A DNA stretch of 64,000 bases from JALYYC01 sp039922495 (GTDB lineage: Bacteria > Chloroflexota > Dormibacteria > CF-121). Both the position numbers and the translations under genes were made by a program. The notes below the pieces were generated by a model. That model was not told the origin of the DNA. It worked only from the letters and a program-made list of their open reading frames with translations, and did no database searches. Position 1 is the first letter of the stretch; each line of letters begins with the position of its first letter. Where the stretch lies: the NCBI GenBank assembly GCA_039922495.1, contig JBDTEO010000017.1, positions 1 to 64,000 of the forward strand. Direction: 5' to 3'. This document shows, piece after piece, positions 8,858 to 17,150 of this stretch.

Positions 8858-9637
8858 ATGAGCGAGATGACGGATACGCAAGGCTTTGCCATCGTCGTCG
8901 AGGGCTTGCGCAAGCGGTATGACAAGTTGGTCGCGATCGATGGCATCTCCTTTCGAGTCAAGGACCGGGAGATCTTCGGCTTGCTCGGCCCCAACGGCGC
9001 CGGCAAAACCACAACCGTCGAGATCCTCGAGGGGCTCCGCGATGCCGATGAGGGACAGGTCCTCGTCGCTGGCATCGACGTACGCAAGGACCGGGACAAG
9101 GTCAAGAACGTGATCGGCGTCCAGCTGCAATCCTCGGCGTTCTTCGATGGCCTGAGCCTTCTCGAGCTGATCGATATGTTCGCCGCCCTGTACCACCGCA
9201 GCGTCGACGCCATGGCCATCCTCAAAAAGGTCGATCTTGCCGAGAAGGCGCGCTCCACCGTCAACAAACTATCCGGTGGCCAGAAGCAGCGGTTCAGTAT
9301 TGCCACAGCCTTGGTCAACGAGCCGAAGATCCTGTTCCTCGACGAGCCGACCACTGGCCTCGATCCACAGGCCCGCCGCAACCTGTGGGAACTCGCGGCG
9401 TCGATCCGGGCGGAGGGCCGGACCATCGTCCTCACCACCCACTACATGGACGAAGCCGAGACGCTCTGCGACCGGGTCGCGATCATGAACCACGGCAGGA
9501 TCCTCGCCATGGAGCCACCCGACACCCTGATCCAGCACCTGCTCGACAAGGGATTCCAGGGCGAACGCGTGGAGCGTTCCGCGAACCTGGAGGACGTCTT
9601 CCTGGATATGACCGGCCACGGGCTCCGGGAGGCATGA
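8858..9637 (+). CDS. ABC-2 exporter ATP-binding protein
   Basis: ATPase of a two-gene drug/antibiotic-type exporter (259 aa). Walker A GPNGAGKTT (about residue 46), signature LSGGQKQR (about 140), Walker B ILFLDEP and the DPQARR D-loop are intact. It has the short CcmA/DrrA layout without a DrrA-style C-terminal extension. Stop and next start are one base apart, so it is translated with the permease. Confidence 0.88.
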   Translation: MSEMTDTQGFAIVVEGLRKRYDKLVAIDGISFRVKDREIFGLLGPNGAGKTTTVEILEGLRDADEGQVLVAGIDVRKDRDKVKNVIGVQLQSSAFFDGLSLLELIDMFAALYHRSVDAMAILKKVDLAEKARSTVNKLSGGQKQRFSIATALVNEPKILFLDEPTTGLDPQARRNLWELAASIRAEGRTIVLTTHYMDEAETLCDRVAIMNHGRILAMEPPDTLIQHLLDKGFQGERVERSANLEDVFLDMTGHGLREA

Positions 9638-9638
9638 C

Positions 9639-10721
9639 GTGAAGAACAGCCCATTCCTCATGCTGACCTGGTCGTCGCTCAAGGCGTATTTCCGCAACCG
9701 CGGTGCCATCTTCTTTAGCCTCCTGGTGCCCCTGATGATCATGGGCATCTTCGGGCTCATCAATTTCGGCGGCAGCACCGCCTCGGTCAGCGTCGGCGTG
9801 GTTGACGAGGCGCACAACCAGATCAGTAACACCATCGTCGGCAATCTCCGGGGCATCAAGGCAGTGAAGCTACACATCGGCAGTCTTGCCTCGGAGAAAC
9901 ACGAGCTCGAACAGGGGAGTCGTGACCTCGTCGCGGTCTTGCCGGCATCGATCGGCCAGGGACCGACCACCATTACCGCCTACTACAACGAGGGCAACCC
10001 GCAGAATTCGCAGATCGCGATCGCGATCATGAACCAGTTTGCCGACCGCGCGTCCTTCGCCGTCGCGGGCCTGACGCCGGCCTTCACGCTGGACACGCAG
10101 CCGGTGCAGAGCCGCAACCTGACCTACATCGACTTCCTCGTTCCCGGCATGATCGCGCTGTCGATCATGCAGACCGGCCTCTTCGGGGTGGTCTTTACCT
10201 TCGTCCAATGGAAGCAACGCGGCATCCTGCGGCGCTTGATGGCGACCCCGATGCGCGTCCGCGACTTTTTCTTCTCCCAGCTGGTCACACGGTTGGCGAC
10301 GGTCGCGCTCCAGATCGCCGTCCTGCTCGCGGTCGGTCTATTCCTCTTCCACTTCCATTTCGCGGGCAACCTGCTCTACCTGCTCATCGTCGGCATCTTC
10401 GGGGGTGGCGTCTTCCTCGCGATGGGCCTGGCGATCTCCGGGGCCTCCAAAAGCGAAGAGACGGCGGCTCCCCTGGCCAACCTGATTTCGCTTCCGCTCA
10501 TGTTCCTCTCCGGGATCTTCTTTCCTCGCTCGGGCATGCCTGACTGGCTCCAGACCGTCACGCAGTTCTCGCCCTTGACGTACATGTCGGACGCGCTTCG
10601 AAGCATCAGCGTCGACGGCGCAACACTGTGGGCAATCCGGACGGATCTGCTCGGCATCGGCATCTGGCTCGCGGTTGCGGTGGTGCTGGCAACGCGGCTG
10701 TTCAAATGGGAGGTGGTTTGA
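9639..10721 (+). CDS. ABC-2 type transporter permease
   Basis: Membrane partner of the preceding ATPase (360 aa). One N-terminal membrane helix is followed by a ~130-residue outer domain and then five more helices, the usual ABC-2/YhgE-like arrangement. The conserved amphipathic segment around KQRGILRRLMATPMRVRDFF is present. It starts at GTG 9639. Its TGA overlaps the next ATG by one base. Substrate unknown. Confidence 0.87.
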   Translation: MKNSPFLMLTWSSLKAYFRNRGAIFFSLLVPLMIMGIFGLINFGGSTASVSVGVVDEAHNQISNTIVGNLRGIKAVKLHIGSLASEKHELEQGSRDLVAVLPASIGQGPTTITAYYNEGNPQNSQIAIAIMNQFADRASFAVAGLTPAFTLDTQPVQSRNLTYIDFLVPGMIALSIMQTGLFGVVFTFVQWKQRGILRRLMATPMRVRDFFFSQLVTRLATVALQIAVLLAVGLFLFHFHFAGNLLYLLIVGIFGGGVFLAMGLAISGASKSEETAAPLANLISLPLMFLSGIFFPRSGMPDWLQTVTQFSPLTYMSDALRSISVDGATLWAIRTDLLGIGIWLAVAVVLATRLFKWEVV

Positions 10722-11122
10722 TGGCGGTCGACCTGAGCCCGAAGATGGAGGCCTTCACCCAGGAGGTCTTCCCTGCCATTATCGGGACCAATCGCAAGGA
10801 TGGATCGGTCGAGATGGTGCCGGTCTGGTTCGAGCAAAAGGACGGGTCGTTCTGGATCAATGGTGGGACGAACCGGGGCTGGTTCAAGCACCTGCAGCGC
10901 GACCCACGGATCACGCTCTTGTTGCTCGATCCTAAGGACATGTTCCGCTGGGCGCAGGTGGAGGGCAAGATGGTCAACTGGGCGGAAGATCCGGGCGGCG
11001 ACCATATCAATCAGCTGTCCCATCGGTACCTGAAGCACGATTACCAGAACCCGCGGACCGGCCGCATCAAGGTGCAGATCGAGCCGACGCGGATCACCGG
11101 AGCCATCGATGGCCGACGCTGA
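10721..11122 (+). CDS. pyridoxamine-phosphate-oxidase-like split-barrel protein, copy 1
   Basis: A 133-residue FMN/F420-binding split beta-barrel protein. The run GTNRKDGSVEMVPVWFE is the family's first strand pair, and LLLLDPKD follows. Such proteins reduce or bind small ligands using FMN or deazaflavin; the cofactor cannot be settled here. It overlaps the permease stop by one base and the next paralog by 14 bases. It is clearly homologous to copy 2 (VPVWFEQKDG against NPVWFEYRDG), so this is a local duplication. Confidence 0.78.
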   Translation: MAVDLSPKMEAFTQEVFPAIIGTNRKDGSVEMVPVWFEQKDGSFWINGGTNRGWFKHLQRDPRITLLLLDPKDMFRWAQVEGKMVNWAEDPGGDHINQLSHRYLKHDYQNPRTGRIKVQIEPTRITGAIDGRR

Positions 11123-11522
11123 CCAGCGGGTCGAGCTTCCGGACGCGGTTCGGCAGCTCGCCCAGCTGCCCATCCTGACGGTTGTCGGCACCACCCGAGC
11201 CGATGGCGCCGTGCAGATGAATCCGGTCTGGTTCGAGTACCGGGATGGGTACATCTGGCTGAACAGCAACACGGGGCGGACCTGGCCCAAGAATGTGCAG
11301 CGGGAGCGCGGCGCGCTCTTGCTTCTCGTCGATCCCAAGGTGCCGGATCGGTTTGCCCAGATTCGCTGCCGCCTGGTCGAGACCATCCCCGATCCCGGGC
11401 ACGAGCAGATCGACCGCCTGGCCCGCCGCTACACCGCCCACGACTTTCGGGCGTTGGAACCGGGCGAGGAACGGATTACCTTTCAGCTCGAGCCCCTCAA
11501 GGTCACCGGCCAGGAGATTTAG
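11109..11522 (+). CDS. pyridoxamine-phosphate-oxidase-like split-barrel protein, copy 2
   Basis: A 137-residue paralog of the preceding gene with the same strand order (VGTTRADGAVQMNPVWFE, then LLLLVDPK, then the C-terminal ITFQLEPLKVTG). The 14-nt overlap with copy 1 suggests coupled translation and perhaps a heterodimer, since split-barrel proteins are usually dimers (inference). Cofactor and substrate unknown. Confidence 0.78.
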   Translation: MADADQRVELPDAVRQLAQLPILTVVGTTRADGAVQMNPVWFEYRDGYIWLNSNTGRTWPKNVQRERGALLLLVDPKVPDRFAQIRCRLVETIPDPGHEQIDRLARRYTAHDFRALEPGEERITFQLEPLKVTGQEI

Positions 11523-11531
11523 GCACTGCGC

Positions 11532-12110
11532 ATGGCGCTCATCGAGCGGACCGTTCGCGCGTCCGATGGCCGCACCTTGCTTTTCGAGGAAGGAGGCGAT
11601 CCAACCGGTCGTCCCGTGTTCGTCCTGGCAGGGACCCCGAACTCACGTCACCTCTTCGGTCCGCACAGCGCGCTCGCCGCGGACGAGGATCCGGAGGCGG
11701 CAAGGAAGAAAACGCTGGCGGACCGGGAGACGATGCTCGGCGCTAGCCCAGAGGGAATTCGCGAGTTCATGCAGACCCTGCTGAGCCCAGTCGATGCCGC
11801 CGTGCTGACCGGCGAGTTTGCGGAGCACCTGGCACGGAACACCCGAGATGGGCTGGCCCCGGGCATTCAGGGCTGGTGGGATGACGGTTGGGCGATGCTA
11901 CAGCCGTGGGCCTTCGAGCTTGCGACGATCCGTGTTCCGCTGATGCTCTGGCATGGTCGGCATGACCGGTTCGTTCCGTTCTCCCACGGAGAATGGTTGG
12001 CCAGGCAGATCCCCGGCGCGGACGTCCATCTCTCCGACGACGACGGTCACCTGACCCTGACCCAGCGGCGGCTACCAGCGATCCACCAGTGGCTGCTCGA
12101 GCACTTCTGA
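11532..12110 (+). pseudogene. alpha/beta hydrolase lacking its nucleophile-elbow block
   Basis: The frame is open for 192 aa. The family member it resembles would be about 290 aa. The N-terminal strand FVLAGTPNSRHLFGPH runs straight into a helix that normally follows the core (ALAADEDPEAARKK). The C-terminal Asp (WHGRHDRFVPF) and His (DDDGHLTL) of the triad remain. The missing ~100 residues include the oxyanion region and the GxSxG serine. It cannot be an active serine hydrolase as it stands. This is either an in-frame deletion or an assembly collapse. Family length is from memory. Confidence 0.7.
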
Positions 12111-12115
12111 GGAAA

Positions 12116-13372
12116 TCAGGCGGCGAGGTACCGGGCGGCGGCGGCGGTAATGACGCGAGCAGCCTGCACGATCTCACTCACCGCGATGCTCTCGTTGGTG
12201 ACGTGCGCCTGGCGGATGTCGCCCGGCCCGTACAGGATGGCCGGGATCTCGCCTTCATGGATGTACAGCCGCATGTCAGACCCATAGGGCGCCCCATCCA
12301 GCTCGGGCGCGACCCCGAATTCCTGGGTATGCGCGTCCCGTAAGGCGGTAAATGCCGGGAGGTCAGGGTCGACTTCGGCGGCATCGAACTGTCCTCCATA
12401 CCACTCGACCTGGGGCCGATGGTCGGTCAGCCAGCTGTCCTTCTGTGCCGCATCCGCCACCGCCGCTTCGAACTGACGGCGGATATCCGTCGAGGTCATG
12501 CCGATCGGGACGCCGACCCGGCCTTCGGCCTGTAGATCGTCGGGCACCATCGCCGACCAGGCACCGGCGCGCAGCCGCCCGATGCTCAGCGCATAGGGGA
12601 TGGGGTAGCGGCGAAAGAGCTCGTGCGGCGAGGCATTCAAGCCGCGCTCGAGCTGGCGCAGCCGGGCATGCACGACGTCGAACTTCTCGATGGCGCTGAC
12701 GCCCTCGTAGCGCACCGACGCATGCGCGGCCCGGCCCGGCACCCGCAGACGGAACGACAGGGCCCCAGCCTGGGCCGGTATCAGGCGCAGGCGCGTGGGC
12801 TCGAGGATGATGGCGCCGTCCGCCCGGTAGCCGCGATCGATCATGGCGAAGGTGCCAATGCCGCCGTCCTCCTCGCCGACCACGCTGTGGATGATCAACC
12901 GGCCGCGCAGCGGAATGCCGCTCTTCTTGATGGCGGCTGCCGCCGCGATCCCGACCGCCAGGCCGGCCTTCATGTCCGCGGCCCCGCGCCCGAAGAGCCG
13001 GCCGGCGTGGACGTGCCCTGACCACGGTGAGGCGTGCCACGACTGCCGGTCGCCCGGCGGCACCACGTCGACGTGCCCATTCAGAATCAGGCTTCGATCT
13101 CCCTTGGTGCCCAGCGAGGCCGCGACCAGGACCGCTTCCTTCCGGTCGACCTCCATACCCGGGAACCGGGGATGCGCCGTGAGACGCGCGAGGTCAGCCT
13201 CGAACGTTTCGACCTCTAGGCCGGCGGTTCTCAGCGATTCCGCGACATGCTCCTGCACGGCGCGCTCCTCGCCGGTAACCGATGGAATCCGGATCAGTTC
13301 CTGGGCCAGGCGGACGCAGGCGTTGGTGTCGAGCGCCTCGAGCGCGACGGTGTCCGCCTGCTCTCGGATCAT
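12116..13372 (-). CDS. M20 family metallo-deacylase (ArgE/DapE type)
   Basis: A 418-residue zinc peptidase/deacylase. It has the metal site LNGHVDVVPPG, the bridging Asp in GRGAADMKAG, and the catalytic Glu pair in VVGEEDGG. A lid domain occupies the middle, and the last metal His lies near RQAHVTNES. It resembles acetylornithine/succinyl-diaminopimelate deacylases, but the substrate cannot be assigned from sequence. It starts at ATG 13372, nine bases after the S2P gene, and is probably co-transcribed with it. Confidence 0.85.
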   Translation of the reverse strand: MIREQADTVALEALDTNACVRLAQELIRIPSVTGEERAVQEHVAESLRTAGLEVETFEADLARLTAHPRFPGMEVDRKEAVLVAASLGTKGDRSLILNGHVDVVPPGDRQSWHASPWSGHVHAGRLFGRGAADMKAGLAVGIAAAAAIKKSGIPLRGRLIIHSVVGEEDGGIGTFAMIDRGYRADGAIILEPTRLRLIPAQAGALSFRLRVPGRAAHASVRYEGVSAIEKFDVVHARLRQLERGLNASPHELFRRYPIPYALSIGRLRAGAWSAMVPDDLQAEGRVGVPIGMTSTDIRRQFEAAVADAAQKDSWLTDHRPQVEWYGGQFDAAEVDPDLPAFTALRDAHTQEFGVAPELDGAPYGSDMRLYIHEGEIPAILYGPGDIRQAHVTNESIAVSEIVQAARVITAAAARYLAA

Positions 13373-13381
13373 GGCTGCAGT

Positions 13382-14605
13382 CTAGAGAAGGAACTGCTGC
13401 TGGCCGGCGCTGATCAGAAACGCCGGGACCTGCAGGATGCCGGCCACGTTGTACACCGCGCCCCAGAAGGTGGCGCTGATCGGACCGCCCTGCCACAGGA
13501 AGAAGGAGATGAGCAGCAAAGGCAACATCCCGACCCGTTGAGCGAGAATCCGGATCTCGATCGAGAGCCACGGGGCGATGATGCCGAAGCCGTCGAAGGG
13601 CGGAATCGGCAGCAGGTTGAGCACGATCGCCGACGCCTGCAGAAAGATGAGAAAGGCGAGGGCCGCCCAGAAGCGCTCATCACCGATGCCCCCATCGAAG
13701 AGATGGATCAGGAATGGCCAGCCGACCAGGACGGCGAAGAGCAAATTGGCGAGCGGCCCGGCGGCAGAGGCCAGCGACCGCCAGCCGTTGCTGCGGATCG
13801 CATTTTCGTTCAGGTACACCGCGCCTCCGGGCAGGCCGAAACCCCCGATGAAGAGGAAGACGAGCGGCAGCACGATGCTGAGGACCGGATGCGTGTATTT
13901 GAGGGGATTGAGCGTCAGGTAACCCGCCGCGGCAACCGAGCGATCGCCACCCAGGTAGGCGACCAGGGCGTGACCGAATTCATGAATGCACAGGGAGGTC
14001 ACCCAGCCGCCGACCACGAACAGGATGGAGAGGGGCAGGGTCAGCGCGGCCGGTGGCCCCGCGAACAGGCCGGCGCCGCCGAGCAGCATGGCCCCCACGG
14101 GAATCGCAAACACCGGGCTGATCCCCAGCACGCCGCGCAGGGATGGCAGTGGGCGTCGCCGCATCCCGCGGGTGGTCGGCACCGGGCCGGACAGGTACGT
14201 ACGGACGGCGTACATGGTGAGGCCCGCCCGTAGCAGGAGATCGGCGGTGGCCTTCGAGTCGTTGTAGACGAGGGCGAGCAGCAAATGCAGGCTGTCGATC
14301 TGGTGATGGCCGGCCGACTCCGCTTCGCGGTGGGCGTTGTTGAGCAGGTACCGAGTCGCCGTCCCGATCGGGACGGTCCGTTTCGAGGTGACGTTCGCGC
14401 CGAGCCCGGGCAGCGCTGCCGTCAGCTCCGTCAGGTTCGTTTGCAGATCCACGAGCGCGCGATGTCCCGGATCATCCCGGCTGCGAACCATGGCGGCAAG
14501 GACATGCGCCGGGAGCGTTCGGTCGGCGCCGTTCTCGACGGCGATCCGCTGCGCGAGCTCGACCAGGTCGCGCGCGGCCTGGGTCATGGGCAGGTCACGG
14601 GCCAA
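13382..14605 (-). CDS. Clp N-domain fused to a site-2-protease-like (M50) membrane protease
   Basis: About 407 aa with two parts. Residues ~5-145 form a double Clp-N-like repeat: LPAHVLAAMVRSRDDPG is the first helix set, and the second reads QIDSLHLLLALVYNDSKATA. This is the substrate-receptor module of Clp ATPases. Residues ~160-407 are membrane helices with the zinc motif HEFGHA and the distal NLLPIPPFDG motif of site-2 proteases. The pairing suggests a Clp-type adaptor surface delivering substrates to an intramembrane protease (inference). TTG 14605 is the longest start; ATG 14587 is the alternative. Confidence 0.8.
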   Translation of the reverse strand: MARDLPMTQAARDLVELAQRIAVENGADRTLPAHVLAAMVRSRDDPGHRALVDLQTNLTELTAALPGLGANVTSKRTVPIGTATRYLLNNAHREAESAGHHQIDSLHLLLALVYNDSKATADLLLRAGLTMYAVRTYLSGPVPTTRGMRRRPLPSLRGVLGISPVFAIPVGAMLLGGAGLFAGPPAALTLPLSILFVVGGWVTSLCIHEFGHALVAYLGGDRSVAAAGYLTLNPLKYTHPVLSIVLPLVFLFIGGFGLPGGAVYLNENAIRSNGWRSLASAAGPLANLLFAVLVGWPFLIHLFDGGIGDERFWAALAFLIFLQASAIVLNLLPIPPFDGFGIIAPWLSIEIRILAQRVGMLPLLLISFFLWQGGPISATFWGAVYNVAGILQVPAFLISAGQQQFLL

Positions 14606-14661
14606 TTGGTTGAGCGACCAGGCATCGGTCGAGCTGGCCCGATCCGGCGGCGGCGCGTTGC

Positions 14662-14883
14662 TCAGGTCTTGACCGTGCCGATCCGCATCCGCAGGCGGCC
14701 TTCGATCTGGCCGAGGAGCCAGGCGGCGAACTGTTCGTGGGTCGGGTGCTGCTCTTTGACCACGTCGAGCATCTCGTCGTGGATGTGGGTGAGCAGCTTC
14801 AGGAACTCGCTATCGTCGATTTCCCCCACCTCCTCCAACGCTCGCGGCTCACGGTTGCCCAAATGATAGCCGCGATCGGGCAA
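14662..14883 (-). CDS. small conserved-looking acidic protein, function unknown
   Basis: Up to 73 aa. The body reads as two amphipathic helices (LKLLTHIHDEMLDVV and QFAAWLLGQIEGRL). No family recognised. The start is doubtful. TTG 14883 has no ribosome site and abuts a terminator, while GTG 14829 lies directly on GGAGGAGG. A near-cognate ATC 8 nt after that sequence is also conceivable. It lies just upstream of the Clp_N-protease gene on the same strand. Confidence 0.5.
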   Translation of the reverse strand: MPDRGYHLGNREPRALEEVGEIDDSEFLKLLTHIHDEMLDVVKEQHPTHEQFAAWLLGQIEGRLRMRIGTVKT

Positions 14884-14911
14884 AAGAAAAAGCGGTCGCC
14901 CGGGACCGCTT
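14883..14911 (-). terminator. rho-independent terminator of the small membrane protein gene
   Basis: Minus-strand stem AAGCGGTC/GACCGCTT (14911-14904 and 14897-14890, 8 bp, 6-nt loop) is followed by a TTTTCTT tract. It sits 22 bases after the stop of the upstream gene and separates it from the next minus-strand genes. Confidence 0.8.
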
Positions 14912-14932
14912 CCGCCTTCCCTTTTGTGGACT

Positions 14933-15133
14933 TTAGACGTCGTGCCGTTCGACCTCGGTGACTTCCGTTGTATGGACGTGCCGCCGGCCGCCGCCCCCCA
15001 GCAGGTTGTAAACCACGCCCACGATCGCCAGCAGGAGGAGCAGGAAGATCAGGTTGCCTGCGATGTGCAGGGAGAAGCCGAGGAGCCAGAGAACGAACAA
15101 AACCACAATGATTGCCCAAATCAACCCAGCCAA
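14933..15133 (-). CDS. lmo0937/DUF5670-like small membrane protein
   Basis: A 66-residue protein with two hydrophobic helices (WAIIVVLFVLWLLGF, then LIFLLLLLAIVGVV) and a Gly-rich, Arg/His tail. This is the pattern of the lmo0937-type stress-associated membrane peptides, whose function is unknown. The start is TTG 15133, placed 4-5 nt after a strong GGAGGTG. It has its own downstream terminator, so it is a single-gene unit. Confidence 0.75.
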   Translation of the reverse strand: MAGLIWAIIVVLFVLWLLGFSLHIAGNLIFLLLLLAIVGVVYNLLGGGGRRHVHTTEVTEVERHDV

Positions 15134-15235
15134 AGTTCACCTCCAGTGCAAATTGCGCTCATGCCATTGCCTAACAACTGACAGCGTAACTATCATCTAT
15201 GATGGGTCAGCAATGAGCGCACGTCAAGTGGGAAT

Positions 15236-16360
15236 ATGGCGGTAGCCGTCCCTGATTCCTGGCAACCGCCCTCCAACGTCTATCCCGGGGAGCTGGCCGA
15301 TCCGATTGCGTCGGCCAAGGCGGCCGGGCTGCGCTACGTCGCCGACTTCATGCCGGGCATCCGGCGCCAGCAATCGGGTGAGTCCTTTACCTATGAAGAT
15401 GCCGGGGGGGAGCCGGTGGACGACGAGCCGACGCTGAGGCGGATCAAGAGCCTCGTCATCCCGCCCGCCTGGACCGACGTCTGGATCTGTCCGAACGCGA
15501 TGGGCCATCTGCAAGCCACTGGACGGGACGCGCGAAAGCGCAAGCAGTATCGGTACCACGAGCGCTGGCGCCAGGTGCGCGATGCGGTCAAGTACGACCG
15601 GATGCTCGCCTTTGCTGAGGCCCTCCCCAAGATCCGAGAGCGCACCGACCGTGACCTGGAGCTTCAGGGAATGCCGCGCGAGAAGGTCCTCGCCACCGTG
15701 GTCCGCCTCCTGGAGGAGACCCGGATCCGCGTGGGCAACGAGGAGTACGCCAAGGAGAATGGCTCCTTCGGCTTGACCACCCTGCGCAACCGCCATGTCA
15801 ACGTGGTCGGCTCCGAGGTGCGCTTCAAATTCAAAGGCAAGAGCGGCAAGCATCACGACGTCTACCTGCAGGATCGGCGGCTGGCCAAGATCATCAAGCG
15901 CTTTCTCGATGTGCCGGGCCAGGAACTCTTCCAGTACCTGGACGAGGACGGGGAATACCACCCGGTGGAATCGGCGGACGTCAACGACTACATCGGCGAG
16001 ATCACCGGAGAAGACTTCACCGCCAAAGACTTCCGGACCTGGGCCGGGACGATCCTTGCCGCCCGGTTTTTCCGCGAGGCGGAGGTGACGCCCGAAACCC
16101 AGGGGGTCAAGAAGCAACTGGTTCGGGCGATTGCCAAGGTGGCCGAAGAGTTAGGCAACACCCCCGCCGTCTGTAAGAAGTGCTACATCCATCCGGCGGT
16201 GATCACCGCTTATCTGGCCGGTGGCCTCAAGCCGATCGAGCGCGTTGACCAGGACGATCCCTACAAGCTCTCGAATGAAGAGCGCGGCCTGCTGGCACTC
16301 CTCAGCGCCGAAGCCGCCGCACCCCAACCGAAGAAGACCCGCCGGAAGAACGCCGCCTAG
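15236..16360 (+). CDS. type IB DNA topoisomerase
   Basis: Relaxes supercoils through a 3'-phosphotyrosine intermediate. 374 aa, matching the poxvirus-like bacterial enzymes. The N-terminal domain has KSLVIPPAWTDVWIC. The catalytic domain has RHYHERW-type residues (QYRYHERW), TTLRNRHV and the FRTWAGT segment with an active-site Arg. The catalytic tyrosine is Y317 in KKCYIHPAV. The basic C-terminus (KKTRRKN) likely aids DNA binding. No operon partner is evident. Confidence 0.92.
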   Translation: MAVAVPDSWQPPSNVYPGELADPIASAKAAGLRYVADFMPGIRRQQSGESFTYEDAGGEPVDDEPTLRRIKSLVIPPAWTDVWICPNAMGHLQATGRDARKRKQYRYHERWRQVRDAVKYDRMLAFAEALPKIRERTDRDLELQGMPREKVLATVVRLLEETRIRVGNEEYAKENGSFGLTTLRNRHVNVVGSEVRFKFKGKSGKHHDVYLQDRRLAKIIKRFLDVPGQELFQYLDEDGEYHPVESADVNDYIGEITGEDFTAKDFRTWAGTILAARFFREAEVTPETQGVKKQLVRAIAKVAEELGNTPAVCKKCYIHPAVITAYLAGGLKPIERVDQDDPYKLSNEERGLLALLSAEAAAPQPKKTRRKNAA

Positions 16361-16371
16361 CTTCGGCGCCC

Positions 16372-16464
16372 TTACTTGGTGGCTTTGTTGGCGGCCTTGT
16401 GCCGGTTCTTGTTCTTGGGGCGCGTCTTGGACTTGAACCCTTTGGCTGTACGTGAGACTTTCAT
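16372..16464 (-). CDS. 30-residue lysine/arginine-rich peptide
   Basis: An intact ATG-to-TAA frame (16464 to 16372) encodes MKVSRTAKGFKSKTRPKN and a tail KNRHKAANKATK. About 43% of residues are basic and none acidic. The composition suggests an RNA- or ribosome-binding peptide, but I do not recognise the family. It lies eleven bases after the topoisomerase stop, convergent with it, with no overlapping alternative gene. Real coding status is likely but unproven. Confidence 0.5.
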   Translation of the reverse strand: MKVSRTAKGFKSKTRPKNKNRHKAANKATK

Positions 16465-16484
16465 GTCCCCGATTGTAGGCGGCC

Positions 16485-16874
16485 CTAGTCGAACTTGATC
16501 TTCTTGGCCTTTTCCCGCTCGCGATCGAGTTCTTGCTGGTCCCGATCTCGCGCCGCGTCTTCGGCCTGCTCCTTGCCAGCCACCTCGGCGGCATGTCGCT
16601 GGACCTCCTGGTTCGCATGGTTGGCCGCGTCCCGGACGACGTGTCGATAATTCGTATTGAAATCATCCACGCCCGTGTTGATCACCGGGCCCGGCACCGA
16701 GGTGTCCCAGCCCTCAAAGGGTGACTTGCGTGAGGTGGCGCCGAAGCCGGCGGACTCCCGCATGTAGTCCGCAAACAACTTCCGCCATGGGAGGTCCGGC
16801 TCTTCGGACAGCTTGACGACCAGCCGCCCACTGCTGACAACGACAACCTCCACCGGGTTGATCTGCTGCGCCAC
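16485..16874 (-). CDS. hypothetical protein with charged C-terminal coiled coil
   Basis: About 129 aa from GTG 16874, which has AGGA 8 nt upstream. The N-terminal half looks globular (VEVVVVSSGRLVVKLSE, then DLPWRKLFADYMRES). The C-terminal third is a highly charged helix (EQAEDAARDRDQQELDRER). A longer start at 16982 would overlap the divergent gene. No family recognised. Confidence 0.5.
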   Translation of the reverse strand: MAQQINPVEVVVVSSGRLVVKLSEEPDLPWRKLFADYMRESAGFGATSRKSPFEGWDTSVPGPVINTGVDDFNTNYRHVVRDAANHANQEVQRHAAEVAGKEQAEDAARDRDQQELDREREKAKKIKFD

Positions 16875-16928
16875 GTGCTCAATCCTAATGGCAATGACGG
16901 TCGAAAGATTGAGCCGATACCGTACGTC

Positions 16929-17150
16929 GTGATTGCCGTATTCAACCAGGAGGGTACCGGTTTGATCCAGACAGGGCTCCACTATGACGTCGTCGAAGCT
17001 GAGAATTACCCGGGTGAGTGGCGCGTCGAAGCCGTCAACTCCGACGGGGACGGCGAGGTCTACGTGACCATCTTCTCCGGCCCGCTGGCCGAGGCCCGCG
17101 CCCGCGAGTACGCCGACTGGAAAGACAGCGGCTCGCCGAAAGCGCGCTAG
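16929..17150 (+). CDS. small hypothetical protein
   Basis: About 73 aa from GTG 16929 (an in-frame GTG at 16875 is the alternative). It has the character of a compact alpha/beta protein: YDVVEAENYPGEWRVEAVN, then EVYVTIFSGPLAEARAREYA. Divergent from the previous gene, with the shared promoter region between 16875 and 16928. Its TAG overlaps the stop of the convergent acyltransferase in the sequence CTAG. Function unknown. Confidence 0.5.
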   Translation: MIAVFNQEGTGLIQTGLHYDVVEAENYPGEWRVEAVNSDGDGEVYVTIFSGPLAEARAREYADWKDSGSPKAR

